Positions 1-9,065 of a stretch of 64,000 bases of DNA are shown here, in pieces. The DNA comes from Xaviernesmea oryzae. GTDB lineage: Bacteria; Pseudomonadota; Alphaproteobacteria; Rhizobiales; Rhizobiaceae. A program made the position numbers and the translations under genes. How positions within the stretch are numbered: the stretch's first letter is position 1; every line of letters begins with the position of its first letter. Below the pieces are notes generated by a model, which worked only from the letters and a program-made list of their open reading frames with translations, was not told where the DNA came from and did not search any database. The stretch covers positions 1-64,000 of the forward strand of contig NZ_FOAM01000018.1 of assembly GCF_900109605.1 (NCBI RefSeq). Reading direction: 5' to 3'.

Positions 1-979
1 CTTCAATTGTCAAAAAACAGAGAGCAAAGCAGCCCTCAAACCCACACAAAACCAACCCAAAACGACACCAAATCAACCCCACCAGCCACAAGGGCCAACA
101 AGGCAGAAACGCCGCCATCCGGCAGATCCTGTCGGAAAACATTCAGCCAAAAAACCGGCCAAACACAAAAACGAAGAAAACCAGCGCCAGAAGCGCCGCA
201 ACCCCTCGTTCGATGAGCGCCTTATACGGCCCCACACCCAAAAACGTCAATCCTCAAAATGAAGGAAACATGACGGATAAGCGTAACCCGCTGAAATGGC
301 AGCAGGAAAAATGGCGTCCACAAGCCCGCACCCAACCAAGCCTCCCCGCAAACACGCCAAAGCGGACGCCAAACAGGCGCACAAATGGGAGCAGCAAGGA
401 GGAAAAATGGAGGGAATGTGGAGAATAGGCTCGGCAATGATTTGGGACACCCATGCGACGTCTCGCGCGCGGACATGGCAGCAGATGCGCGGGACACGCC
501 CGAGCATGACGAATGAGGGGCGGACAGGTGAAGACGGCGGCGGCGCGCGATCGAGTTCGCTCTTCAAGCGATGGCAGCGACCTCGCATCTCTGGATGTGT
601 GCCTTGTCACGGAGGGGCGCGGAAATAGGACAACCGTCGCTGCATCCACTATCCCGGTAGTTTCGTCCCGTTCGAGGATGGGAGCTATTCCAGGGACCGC
701 AGGGCCTTCACAGATCGAGACGGCGTCTGGTGGGCTACGGCCGGCCGGGATCCTGAGACGCTTATCCCTCCAATAGGACGCGCCACCGGACAGATATGCA
801 TTGGGCGACGCGTCCCATACGCGCACCAGCTTCAAACAGCGGTCATCGCCTTGATCTTCTCCTTAGGCTGCGCATAGCTTGACGGAGACGGTTTTCGCTT
901 GAAGCCGCATAAGGCGGCCGGTAAATATTTACCTGGATTCGGCGGCCGCCCGGATTTCGCACAAGCCAGATGAGCATGC
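1..979. other. Non-coding or unrecognised leader region
   Basis: I see no convincing gene here. Short open frames exist in several phases, but they overlap each other and resemble no family I know. The first ~420 bases are rich in A and C and very poor in T (about 37 T by hand count), which by itself removes stop codons and produces spurious open frames. The last 60 bases hold a palindromic operator candidate for the downstream LacI gene. A degraded gene in 430-830 cannot be excluded. Confidence 0.5.
920..933. promoter_or_regulatory. Perfect 14-bp palindrome, candidate LacI-family operator
   Basis: GGTAAATATTTACC reads identically on both strands and lies 47 bp before the ATG of the LacI-type regulator. 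A near copy sits upstream of the adjacent ABC operon at 2157-2170. A shared AT-rich palindrome in front of the regulator and its neighbouring transport operon is the usual arrangement for autoregulation plus local control. Binding is inferred, not shown. Confidence 0.6.
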
Positions 980-2026
980 ATGGTCACGATCAAGGAAATT
1001 GCCAAGGCTGTGGGCGTCTCTTCCGCGACCGTGTCGCGCGTGCTCAATTACGATCCAGCGCTGTCCATTTCTCCAGCCAAGCGCCAGGCGGTTATCGAGA
1101 CGGCGGAGGCGCTGAATTATGCAACCCCACGCAGCCGGAAGGGTTTAGCCAGTCTGAGCCTTGCTCCCCTTCCCCTGGCACGCTTTGCCATCGTGCATTT
1201 TCTCCAATCGACGGAAGAGCTAGCAGACCCCTATTATATCGGCGTGCGGCTGGGGATCGAAGCGCGCTGCCGGGAGATCAAGGCCGAAATCGCCAAGATT
1301 TACCATGCGGATATGGCCGCCGATCCGCAGGTGCTGCAGTCCGTCTCCGGCACCATCGTCATCGGCAAACAATCGAACGACGTGATCGACTGGCTGGCCG
1401 CACAAGGACGGCCGCTGGTGTTTGCAGACTTCCTGCCGCCGTACGAGCGCTTCGACGGCGTGCATTGCGATCTGCCGCGGGCGACAGCTGATATGCTCGA
1501 TGCGCTTGAAGCTGCCGGCTATCGGCGGATTGCCTTTATCGGCAGCCACGAACATCTGAATGGCGAGACCCAGCTTTACGGTGAGCGGCGATGCCGCGCC
1601 TATATCGACTGGATGACGGCTCACGATCTTTTCGACCCGTCGCTTCTGGTGCTTGGCGACTTCTGCAACAATGGCCAGAACCTGCGGCTGGAGGCGGGCT
1701 ATGCATTGGCGCAGCAGGTGCTTGCCCTGCAGCCGCGGCCGGACATCGTGATGACCGCCAATGACAATATGGCGATCGGCGCTTACAGGGCGATCCGCGA
1801 AGCGGGGCTTCGCATTCCCGAGGACATTGCCGTCATCTCCTTCAATGACATTCCAGTCGCGCAGTTTCTGACGCCGCCGCTGTCGAGCCTGCGTATTCAA
1901 GGAGAGTACATTGGCGAGTCGGCGGTCGATCTGATGATCGAACGCCTGGCCGGACGCAGCTATACAAAAACAGTGACGATCCCCAGCGCCATGAGCTGGC
2001 GCGAAAGCTGCCGCGCGCCAGGCTGA
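980..2026 (+). CDS. LacI/GalR-family transcriptional regulator
   Basis: A 348-residue LacI-type repressor. Residues 2-22 form the helix-turn-helix, with the VSSATVSRVLN recognition helix, followed by the hinge region. The rest is a periplasmic-binding-protein-like effector domain with the family's typical MTANDNMAIGAYRAIREAG and ISFNDIPVAQFLTPPLSS regions. It precedes the CUT1 sugar importer and GH2 glycosidase genes on the same strand, so it probably controls them in response to a sugar or glycoside. Palindromes at 920-933 and 2157-2170 are the likely binding sites. The Shine-Dalgarno sequence before this ATG is weak. The effector is unknown. Confidence 0.9.
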   Translation: MVTIKEIAKAVGVSSATVSRVLNYDPALSISPAKRQAVIETAEALNYATPRSRKGLASLSLAPLPLARFAIVHFLQSTEELADPYYIGVRLGIEARCREIKAEIAKIYHADMAADPQVLQSVSGTIVIGKQSNDVIDWLAAQGRPLVFADFLPPYERFDGVHCDLPRATADMLDALEAAGYRRIAFIGSHEHLNGETQLYGERRCRAYIDWMTAHDLFDPSLLVLGDFCNNGQNLRLEAGYALAQQVLALQPRPDIVMTANDNMAIGAYRAIREAGLRIPEDIAVISFNDIPVAQFLTPPLSSLRIQGEYIGESAVDLMIERLAGRSYTKTVTIPSAMSWRESCRAPG

Positions 2027-2156
2027 GCCGGCACGAACGCCCCCGATATCCAAGAATATTGCCCGTGGTTTCGAAGCGACCGAAACCGCCTTCATGCCGC
2101 GCGAGGCCGCGACATCGCGCGCAGCATACACGCTGCGAAATGCTCTTCGCAGGTGC

Positions 2157-2170
2157 AATAAATATTTACT
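2157..2170. promoter_or_regulatory. Second copy of the TAAATATTTAC operator-like palindrome
   Basis: AATAAATATTTACT shares 11 consecutive bases (TAAATATTTAC) with the perfect palindrome at 920-933. It lies about 95 bp before the start of the binding-protein gene, in an otherwise GC-rich intergenic region. Position and sequence suggest that the upstream LacI protein controls the importer/glycosidase operon from here. I could not identify a convincing -35/-10 pair around it. Confidence 0.5.
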
Positions 2171-2264
2171 AAATTTTTGTTGCGCGTCCGCGCAAATTCG
2201 GAAATAGTCCTTGCCAGGACGGGGTTGGAGCCGTCCGAAACGAGCGACATCTGGAGGGACGTCC

Positions 2265-3536
2265 ATGATACATTCAACGCTGAGGGCGCGTTGCGCCGCC
2301 GTGCTGCTGGCGGGCGCCAGTCTTCTGGCTGCATCCGCCGCCTTTGCCGGCGAGATCAAGGTCTGGTGCTGGGACCCGAATTTCAACGTGGCGATCATGA
2401 AGGAGGCCGGGGAGCGCTATGCCAAGGATCACCCGGACACCAAGGTGACCGTGATCGATTTCGCCAAGTCCGACGTGGAGCAGAAGCTGCAGACAGCGCT
2501 CTCGTCCGGCACGGCTGACGGCCTGCCCGATATCGTGCTGATCGAGGATTACGGTGCGCAGAAATATCTGCAGTCTTTCCCGGGCGCCTTTGCCGCCATG
2601 TCCGGCAAGGTCGATTATGCCGGTTTCGCACCCTATAAGGTGAAGCTGATGACGGTGGAGGGGCAGGTCTATGGCATGCCCTTCGATTCCGGCGTGACGG
2701 GGCTTTACTACCGCAAGGATTATCTGGAGCAGGCAGGCTTCAAGCCCGCCGATCTCGAAAACATCACCTGGGACCGGTTCATCGAGATCGGCAAGCAGGT
2801 GACGGAGAAGACCGGCAAGAAGATGATCGGCATCGACGTCAACGATGCCGGCTTTACCCGCATTCTCCTGCAATCGGCTGGCCGCTGGTATTTCGACAAG
2901 GACGGCAATCTCGACATCGCCAAGAACCCGGCGATGAAGGCGGCGCTCGAAGTTCAGCAGAAGATGTTCCGCGCCGGTATCCACCGCCCCGCGTCCGGCT
3001 GGACCGACTGGGTGAACGGCTTCACCTCCGGCGACGTCGCGGCCATCACGACCGGTGTCTGGATCACCGGTACGGTCAAGGCACAGGCCGAACAGTCCGG
3101 CAAATGGGGCGTTGCGCCCATTCCGTCCTTGACCGTCGAGGGCGCCACCCATGCGTCCAATCTCGGTGGCTCCAGCTGGTATGTCACCGAGAATTCCAAG
3201 GTGAAGGACGAGGCGATCGACTTCCTCAACACCATCTTCGGCAAGGATGTCAGCTTCTACCAGAAGATCCTGACAGAGCGCGGTGCCGTGGGCTCTCTGA
3301 CGGCTGCCCGCACGGGCGAAGCCTATAATCTGGCCGATCCCTTCTTCGGCGGCGAAAAGGTCTGGCAGCACTTCTCCGATTGGCTGGCCAAGGTGCCTCC
3401 GGTCAATTACGGCGTCTACACCAACGAGGTGGATGCGGCCGTGAATGCCCATCTGCCGGAGCTCGCCAAGGACGGGGTCTCGGTCGACAAGGTTCTGGCC
3501 GAGATCGAGTCCCAGGCGCAGGGCCAGATCCAGTAA
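2265..3536 (+). CDS. CUT1-type sugar ABC transporter substrate-binding protein
   Basis: A 423-residue extracellular solute-binding protein of family 1. ATG 2265 is chosen because GGAGGGAC lies just upstream and it gives a clean Sec signal peptide (basic start, LLAGASLLAASAAFAG cleavage region). The mature protein begins EIKVWCWDPNF and keeps typical features such as DGLPDIVLIEDYGAQ, VYGMPFDSGVTGLYYRKDYL and NLGGSSWYVTENSK. It should deliver a carbohydrate to the two permeases downstream. The linked GH2 enzyme suggests an oligosaccharide or beta-glycoside. A 348-bp gap with hairpins separates it from the permeases. Substrate unknown. Confidence 0.9.
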   Translation: MIHSTLRARCAAVLLAGASLLAASAAFAGEIKVWCWDPNFNVAIMKEAGERYAKDHPDTKVTVIDFAKSDVEQKLQTALSSGTADGLPDIVLIEDYGAQKYLQSFPGAFAAMSGKVDYAGFAPYKVKLMTVEGQVYGMPFDSGVTGLYYRKDYLEQAGFKPADLENITWDRFIEIGKQVTEKTGKKMIGIDVNDAGFTRILLQSAGRWYFDKDGNLDIAKNPAMKAALEVQQKMFRAGIHRPASGWTDWVNGFTSGDVAAITTGVWITGTVKAQAEQSGKWGVAPIPSLTVEGATHASNLGGSSWYVTENSKVKDEAIDFLNTIFGKDVSFYQKILTERGAVGSLTAARTGEAYNLADPFFGGEKVWQHFSDWLAKVPPVNYGVYTNEVDAAVNAHLPELAKDGVSVDKVLAEIESQAQGQIQ

Positions 3537-3884
3537 GGCACCCGGTCAGGCGCGGCACCTCTCCTTTCATGGGGTGGCAGCCGCGCCATCGCCCCGATCT
3601 GCGCGGTGTGGGTCGACGCTTGGCGTCCTCCAGGCGATGAGCCACGGTGATCGCGGTCGTGATCCCGCCGATGGTCATGCCCGGGCCTGTCCCGAGCATC
3701 GGCAAGGATCGAGTCTTATTGACGCGAGTAGATCCTCGGCACAAGGCCGAGGATAACCGCTCATGAGCAGCCAGGTCACTGCTCCTTCAAACCCTTCGCT
3801 GCTTATTGTCCCAAGGATGATCATGCCGCTGCGGAGGACGCTGCGACGTGCTGCCTAATTATATGGAATTGCCCGAGGTCGCCC
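3537..3884. other. Intra-operon gap with RIME-like hairpins
   Basis: This 348-bp gap between the binding-protein and permease genes has no credible gene. It holds the palindromic repeat described at 3672-3756; I recognise nothing else in it. Confidence 0.5.
3672..3756. repeat. RIME-like palindromic intergenic element
   Basis: Two hairpins sit in tandem. The first pairs 3678-3685 with 3691-3698 (one mismatch). The second pairs ATCCTCGGC at 3732-3740 perfectly with GCCGAGGAT at 3746-3754 across a 5-base loop. The CCTCGG...CCGAGG core resembles the palindromic intergenic mosaic elements common in rhizobia. No T-run follows, so it is more likely an mRNA-processing or stabilising element than a strong terminator. 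Confidence 0.5.
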
Positions 3885-4796
3885 ATGGCACTCTCTTTTT
3901 CCCAGACCTCCCGGGGCCGCGCCGGCGCCCGAAGCGCCAGTCTCAATGGCTGGCTCTTCACCGCGCCGGCGCTCGCTCTGATCGGTCTGTTTCTGGTCTA
4001 TCCGATCCTGCGCTCGCTGGTTCTGTCCTTCTATGCTGGCAAGGGCATGATGCTGAAGCCGGCAGGCTTCTCCAACATCGTCAGGCTCTGGAACGACCCG
4101 ATCTTCATCAAGGCCCTGGTCAACACCACCACCTTCTTCGTGGTGCAGGTGCCGATCATGATCCTGCTGGCGCTGGTGCTGGCGGCGATGCTGAACAGCG
4201 AGCGGCTGCGCTTTGCCGGGCTCTTCCGCACCGCGATCTTCCTGCCCTGCGTCGCCTCGCTGGTCGCCTATTCCGTGCTGTTCAAGGGCATGTTCGCCGC
4301 CGATGGGCTGGTCAATTCGACGCTGATGGCGATCGGCCTGGTCGATCAGCCGATCGGCTGGCTGACGGACCCGTTCTGGGCCAAGGTCCTGGTGATCATC
4401 GCGATCACCTGGCGCTGGACCGGCTACAACATGATCTTCTATCTGGCCGCGCTGCAGAACATCGACAAATCGATCTATGAGGCCGCCCGCATCGATGGTG
4501 TGCCGGCCTGGGCGCGCTTTGCCCATCTCACCGTGCCCATGCTCAAGCCTGTCATTCTCTTCACCACGATCATCTCGACCATCGGCACGATCCAGCTGTT
4601 CGACGAGGTCTATACGCTGACGGAAGGGCGCGGCGGACCGGCGGATTCGACGCTCACCCTGTCGCTCTATATCTACAATCTCACCTTCAAATACATGCCG
4701 AGCTTCGGCTATGCGGCCACGGTTTCCTACGTGATCGTCGTGATGGTGGCGGTGCTGTCCTTCCTGCAATTTTACGCCGCGAGGGACCGGGCATGA
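3885..4796 (+). CDS. CUT1 sugar ABC transporter permease (MalF/UgpA type)
   Basis: A 303-residue inner-membrane permease with about six hydrophobic segments; the first is WLFTAPALALIGLFLVYPIL. The EAA loop, which docks the ATPase, reads YEAARIDGVPAWARFAHLTVPML. It overlaps the next permease gene by 4 bases (ATGA), indicating translational coupling. It pairs with the MalG-type subunit to form the membrane channel for the upstream binding protein. Confidence 0.92.
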   Translation: MALSFSQTSRGRAGARSASLNGWLFTAPALALIGLFLVYPILRSLVLSFYAGKGMMLKPAGFSNIVRLWNDPIFIKALVNTTTFFVVQVPIMILLALVLAAMLNSERLRFAGLFRTAIFLPCVASLVAYSVLFKGMFAADGLVNSTLMAIGLVDQPIGWLTDPFWAKVLVIIAITWRWTGYNMIFYLAALQNIDKSIYEAARIDGVPAWARFAHLTVPMLKPVILFTTIISTIGTIQLFDEVYTLTEGRGGPADSTLTLSLYIYNLTFKYMPSFGYAATVSYVIVVMVAVLSFLQFYAARDRA

Positions 4797-5650
4797 GCAT
4801 GGCTTCCACCGCCACACCGGCCGGCGCACCGGCACTGCCCTTCCGCAGGATCCTGGCACGCGCCGGGCTTTATCTGACGCTGTCCATTGCCGCCTTCCTG
4901 TCGGTCTTTCCCTTCATCTGGATGCTGATCAGCGCCACCAATTCCTCCGGCGACATCATCCGCGGCAAGGTGGCCTTCGGCGACCAGTTCTGGATCAACC
5001 TGACCAATTTCATGAACCAGGTCGATCTGGCGCTGGTCATGTGGAATTCGTTCAAGGTCGCGATCCTGTCGACGGTGCTGACCATCGCAGTCTCCTCGCT
5101 GGCCGGCTACGGCTTCGAGATGTTCCGGTCAAAGATGCGCGAGCGGCTCTATTCGCTGGTTCTGCTGACGCTGATGGTGCCCTTCGCGGCGCTGATGATC
5201 CCGCTCTTCATGATGATCGGCAAGGCCGGGCTCATCAACACGCACCTGGCGATCCTGCTGCCGACGATCGCTTCAGCCTTCATCATCTTCTATTTCCGCC
5301 AGGCGACCAAGGCCTTCCCCACCGAGCTGCGCGATGCCGCTCGCGTCGATGGCCTGAAGGAATGGCAGATCTTCCTGTTCATCTATGTGCCGGTGATGCG
5401 CTCCACCTATGCGGCGGCCTTCGTCATCGTCTTCATGACCAGCTGGAACAACTATCTCTGGCCGCTGATCGTGTTGCAATCCAACGAGACCAAGACGATC
5501 ACCCTCGTCGTCTCGGCACTCGGTTCGGCCTATTACCCCGATTTCGGCATGGTGATGATCGGCACGATTCTCGCCACCCTGCCCACCCTCATCGTCTTCT
5601 TCGTCATGCAGCGCCAGTTCGTGGCCGGCATGCTCGGTTCTGTGAAATAG
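4793..5650 (+). CDS. CUT1 sugar ABC transporter permease (MalG/UgpE type)
   Basis: A 285-residue permease. Hydrophobic segments begin with LYLTLSIAAFLSVFPFIWML, and the EAA-type loop reads LRDAARVDGLKEWQIFLFIYVPV. The TSWNNYLWPLIV segment near the C-terminus is typical of MalG-like subunits. It starts inside the stop of the previous permease gene and ends two bases before the glycosidase ATG, so the three genes are probably one message. Confidence 0.92.
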   Translation: MSMASTATPAGAPALPFRRILARAGLYLTLSIAAFLSVFPFIWMLISATNSSGDIIRGKVAFGDQFWINLTNFMNQVDLALVMWNSFKVAILSTVLTIAVSSLAGYGFEMFRSKMRERLYSLVLLTLMVPFAALMIPLFMMIGKAGLINTHLAILLPTIASAFIIFYFRQATKAFPTELRDAARVDGLKEWQIFLFIYVPVMRSTYAAAFVIVFMTSWNNYLWPLIVLQSNETKTITLVVSALGSAYYPDFGMVMIGTILATLPTLIVFFVMQRQFVAGMLGSVK

Positions 5651-5651
5651 G

Positions 5652-7910
5652 ATGTCGACTATGCGTCAGATGGAAAGCTTCAATGCCGGCTGGACCTTCC
5701 GCGAGGGCTTCGATCCCGCCGCCGTGGGTTCGCGTCAGTCCGGCGAGACCGTGCGCCTGCCGCACAGCGCGGTCGAGCTGCCCTATAATTATTGCGACGA
5801 AACCAGCTATCAGAAGGCCTTCACCTATCAGAAGCTGCTGAGCTATGACGGGCGTTTCGATGGCCGCGAGGTTTCACTCGTCTTCGACGGTGCGATGGCC
5901 GACAGCGAGGTCTTCGTCAATGGCGAAAAGGTCGCCGCCCATCCCGATGGCTATACACCCTTCGAAGCGCGGCTGACGCCGCATCTCAAAGCCGGCGACA
6001 ACCTGATCACGGTGAAGATCGACGGCTCCGAAAATCCTGCCATCCCGCCCTTTGGCGGCATGATCGACTATCTCTGCTATGCCGGCATCTATCGTGACGT
6101 CTGGCTGAAGGTGACGCCGAAGCTTTCCATTGCCAATGTGAAGATCGAGACACCGGATGCACTCGCCGACACCAAGCGCGTCACTGCCCGCGTCGATCTC
6201 GTGGCCGCCGACGGTGTTGCCGTGGCCGGGACCATCAAGGTGACGCTGACGGATGCGAAAGAGGCCGCCATTGCCTCGACCGAGGTGCCGGTCGCCGGGC
6301 TGCAGACGCTGGTGACGATTGACGGCCTGACCGGCCTGTCGCTCTGGGATATCGATACGCCGACGCTCTATCGGCTGACCGTGGAGCTCGAACCGGAGAC
6401 CGGACGGGATACGGTTTCCAGCCGCTTCGGCTTCCGCACCGTTGAATTTACCCCGACCGGCTTCCTCTTGAACGGCAAGCCCCTGAAGCTGCGCGGCCTC
6501 AACCGCCACCAGGCCTATCCGCATGTCGGCTACGCCTTCGGTCGGCGCGCGCAGGAGCTCGATGCCAACGTGTTGAAATTCGAGCTGGCCTGCAACATCG
6601 TGCGCACCTCGCATTATCCGCAGGCGAAAAGCTTCCTCGATCGCTGCGACGAGATCGGCCTCTTGGTGTTCGAGGAAATCCCCGGCTGGCAGCACATCGG
6701 CGACGAGGCCTGGCAACAGGAATCGATCCGCAATGTCCGCCGCATGATCGAGCGCGACTGGAACCACCCCTCGATCATCATCTGGGGCGTGCGCATCAAT
6801 GAAAGCCAGGACAACCACGCCTTCTACGCCGAGACCAACCGCTTGGCGCATGAGCTGGACACGACCCGCCAGACCGGCGGCGTGCGCTTCATCACCAATT
6901 CCGAGCTGCTCGAAGACGTCTACACCATGAACGACTTCATCCTCGGCCAGGAGGAGATGCCGGGCAACAATCGCGGCCGCGTGGTGCTGCGCGATCGGGT
7001 GGAGACGACCGGCATCGCCCGGCCGATCCCCTATATGATCACCGAATATAATGGTCACATGTATCCGACCAAGCGCTTCGATCAGGAGCAGCGCCAGGCC
7101 GAGCATGTGACACGCCACCTGCTGATCCTCGACAAGGTCGCGAGCGAGGAAACGATTTCCGGAAGCACCGGCTGGTGCATGGCCGATTACAACACGCACA
7201 AGGATTTCGGCGCCGGCGACCGCATCTGCTATCACGGCGTACTCGACATGTATCGCGAGCCGAAATTTGCCGCTTACGCCTATGCCTCTCAGGGCGATCC
7301 GCGCAAAAAGCCGGTGCTGAAGCCCGTGACCTATTGGGCACGCGGCGAGCGCAATATCGGCGGCGTGCTGCCGCTGATCATTCTGACCAATTGCGATTAT
7401 GTCGAGGTCGCCTTCGGCGACGCCGCGCCCAAGCGCTTCGAGCCCGACCGCGCCACCTATCCGGGCCTGGCGCATCCGCCTGTTATCCTTGACGAGCGCA
7501 ATGTCGATCCGAAGGAATTCGGCACCTGGGGCCGTGTCTGGCGCGAGGGCACGATCACCGGCTATGTCGATGGCAAGGAGGTCATCCGCGTGATGCTGCC
7601 GGGCGATCCCCTGCCGACGCGGCTGGAGGTGGCGCCTGACGACACCAGGCTCAAGGCGGGCGAAAAAGACGCGGTGCGCGTGATCCTGCGCGCACTCGAC
7701 CAGGGCGGCAATCCCCTGCCCTTCTTCGACGATCCGGTGGCGCTGACGCTCGAAGGCCCGGGCCGCATCATCGGGCCGGCGCTCGCAAGCTTCAAGGGCG
7801 GGGTCACCGGCCTCTGGGTCGAAGCGGGCGATGAAGCGGGCACGCTGACGTTGACGGCGCGTTGCGCGCCGTTTGGCGAGCAGACCGTCAGCTTCACGGT
7901 CGAGGCGTAA
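5652..7910 (+). CDS. Glycoside hydrolase family 2 (beta-galactosidase/beta-glucuronidase type)
   Basis: A 752-residue cytoplasmic glycosidase. The N-terminal third is a GH2 sugar-binding jelly-roll domain ([14 protein letters not shown]), followed by an Ig-like domain and a TIM barrel. The catalytic acid/base is Glu384 in WGVRINES and the nucleophile is probably Glu465 in MITEYNGH. The barrel also carries [17 protein letters not shown] and VRTSHYPQ, both GH2 signatures. A beta-sandwich region ends the protein. No signal peptide is visible, so it should cleave a glycoside after import. Exact sugar specificity cannot be read. A second ATG at 5661 is a possible alternative start. Confidence 0.9.
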   Translation: MSTMRQMESFNAGWTFREGFDPAAVGSRQSGETVRLPHSAVELPYNYCDETSYQKAFTYQKLLSYDGRFDGREVSLVFDGAMADSEVFVNGEKVAAHPDGYTPFEARLTPHLKAGDNLITVKIDGSENPAIPPFGGMIDYLCYAGIYRDVWLKVTPKLSIANVKIETPDALADTKRVTARVDLVAADGVAVAGTIKVTLTDAKEAAIASTEVPVAGLQTLVTIDGLTGLSLWDIDTPTLYRLTVELEPETGRDTVSSRFGFRTVEFTPTGFLLNGKPLKLRGLNRHQAYPHVGYAFGRRAQELDANVLKFELACNIVRTSHYPQAKSFLDRCDEIGLLVFEEIPGWQHIGDEAWQQESIRNVRRMIERDWNHPSIIIWGVRINESQDNHAFYAETNRLAHELDTTRQTGGVRFITNSELLEDVYTMNDFILGQEEMPGNNRGRVVLRDRVETTGIARPIPYMITEYNGHMYPTKRFDQEQRQAEHVTRHLLILDKVASEETISGSTGWCMADYNTHKDFGAGDRICYHGVLDMYREPKFAAYAYASQGDPRKKPVLKPVTYWARGERNIGGVLPLIILTNCDYVEVAFGDAAPKRFEPDRATYPGLAHPPVILDERNVDPKEFGTWGRVWREGTITGYVDGKEVIRVMLPGDPLPTRLEVAPDDTRLKAGEKDAVRVILRALDQGGNPLPFFDDPVALTLEGPGRIIGPALASFKGGVTGLWVEAGDEAGTLTLTARCAPFGEQTVSFTVEA

Positions 7911-7920
7911 GGGAAAAGCC

Positions 7921-9003
7921 ATGGCGGATGTTCGGCTTCAGGGCGTTAGAAAGACCTTCGGCGTTCTCGACGTGATCAAGGGCGTGGACCTCGATATTCG
8001 CGCCGGCGAGTTCGTGGTTTTCGTCGGCCCATCCGGTTGCGGCAAATCCACGCTTCTCAGGATGATCGCCGGGCTGGAGGATATCAGCGAAGGCACGCTG
8101 ACGATCGGCGGGCAGCCGATGAACGATGTCGATCCCTCCCAGCGCGGGATCGCCATGGTGTTCCAGTCCTATGCGCTCTATCCACATATGACCGTGCGCG
8201 AGAATATGGGCTTTGCGCTGCGTTTTGCCGGCATGGGTAAGGACGAAATCGCCAAGCGCGTGGCCGCCGCCGCGCGCATTCTCGAACTCGAGCCGTTGAT
8301 GGAGCGCAAGCCCAAGGCGCTTTCGGGCGGCCAGCGCCAGCGCGTGGCCATTGGCCGGGCGATCGTGCGCAATCCGCGCGTCTTCCTGTTCGACTAGCCG
8401 CTCTCCAATCTCGATGCCGAGTTGCGCGTCCACATGCGCGTGGAAATCGCCCGGCTGCACAAGGAATTGAAGACCACCGTCATCTATGTCACCCACGATC
8501 AGGTCGAGGCGATGACGCTGGCGGACAAGATCGTGGTGCTTCGGGCCGGCGCGGTCGAGCAGGTCGGCGCGCCGCTGGAGCTTTATGACGATCCCGCCAA
8601 TCTCTTCGTGGCCGGCTTCATCGGCGCGCCGCGGATCAATGTCTTTACCGGCCAGGTGAGCGCTCGCCTGCCCGGCGCCGCCGAAGTGACGCTCGACGGC
8701 TTCGCCGATCGTCGGCTGAGCGTGCCCGTCAAGGGCGAGGTGCCGGCCGAGGGCACGGAGATCCGGCTGGGCATCCGGCCCGAACATCTGACGGAAGGCG
8801 GCGCCGAGACCTTGCCGATCGAGATCGACATGTTCGAACATCTGGGCGGGGAGACCTTCGCCTATGGCCGCTCCCGCTCGGGCGAAACCATCATCGTCTC
8901 CACCCGCAACGGCCGCCACCTCAAGGCCGGCCAGGTTCTGGAGGCGGGTTTCGATCCGCAAAAGGCCTTGCTGTTTGCTGCCTCAGGCGAACGCATCCGC
9001 TAG
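7921..9003 (+). pseudogene. CUT1 sugar ABC ATPase (MalK/UgpC type) with amber codon at catalytic Glu
   Basis: The frame encodes a full-length 360-residue MalK-type ATPase but is split by an in-frame TAG at 8395-8397, codon 159. Before it are Walker A ([11 protein letters not shown]), the Q-loop and the signature [15 protein letters not shown], ending VFLFD. After it the frame resumes PLSNLD, then the [14 protein letters not shown] switch and a TOBE C-terminal domain. The family sequence is FDEPLSNLD, so a single G-to-T change (GAG to TAG) replaces the catalytic glutamate. Everything else looks conserved, suggesting a very recent mutation, a sequencing error or suppression. The intact MalK-type ATPase at 25894-27006 could substitute. 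Confidence 0.85.
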
Positions 9004-9065
9004 GCACATCGCGAATACCGGCTCGTTCAAGGCGAACCGGTCGAGCGCAGCGGCGCCCTCACGCC

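Noticed and set aside
7-628. Short open frames in the first 630 bases
   Set aside because: T depletion removes stop codons in several phases; the peptides are low-complexity and mutually overlapping.
5874-7922. 682-codon open frame on the minus strand opposite the GH2 gene
   Set aside because: It is the antisense phase of a GC-rich gene with strong GH2 motifs; its translation is rich in Arg, His and Ala and has no family signature.
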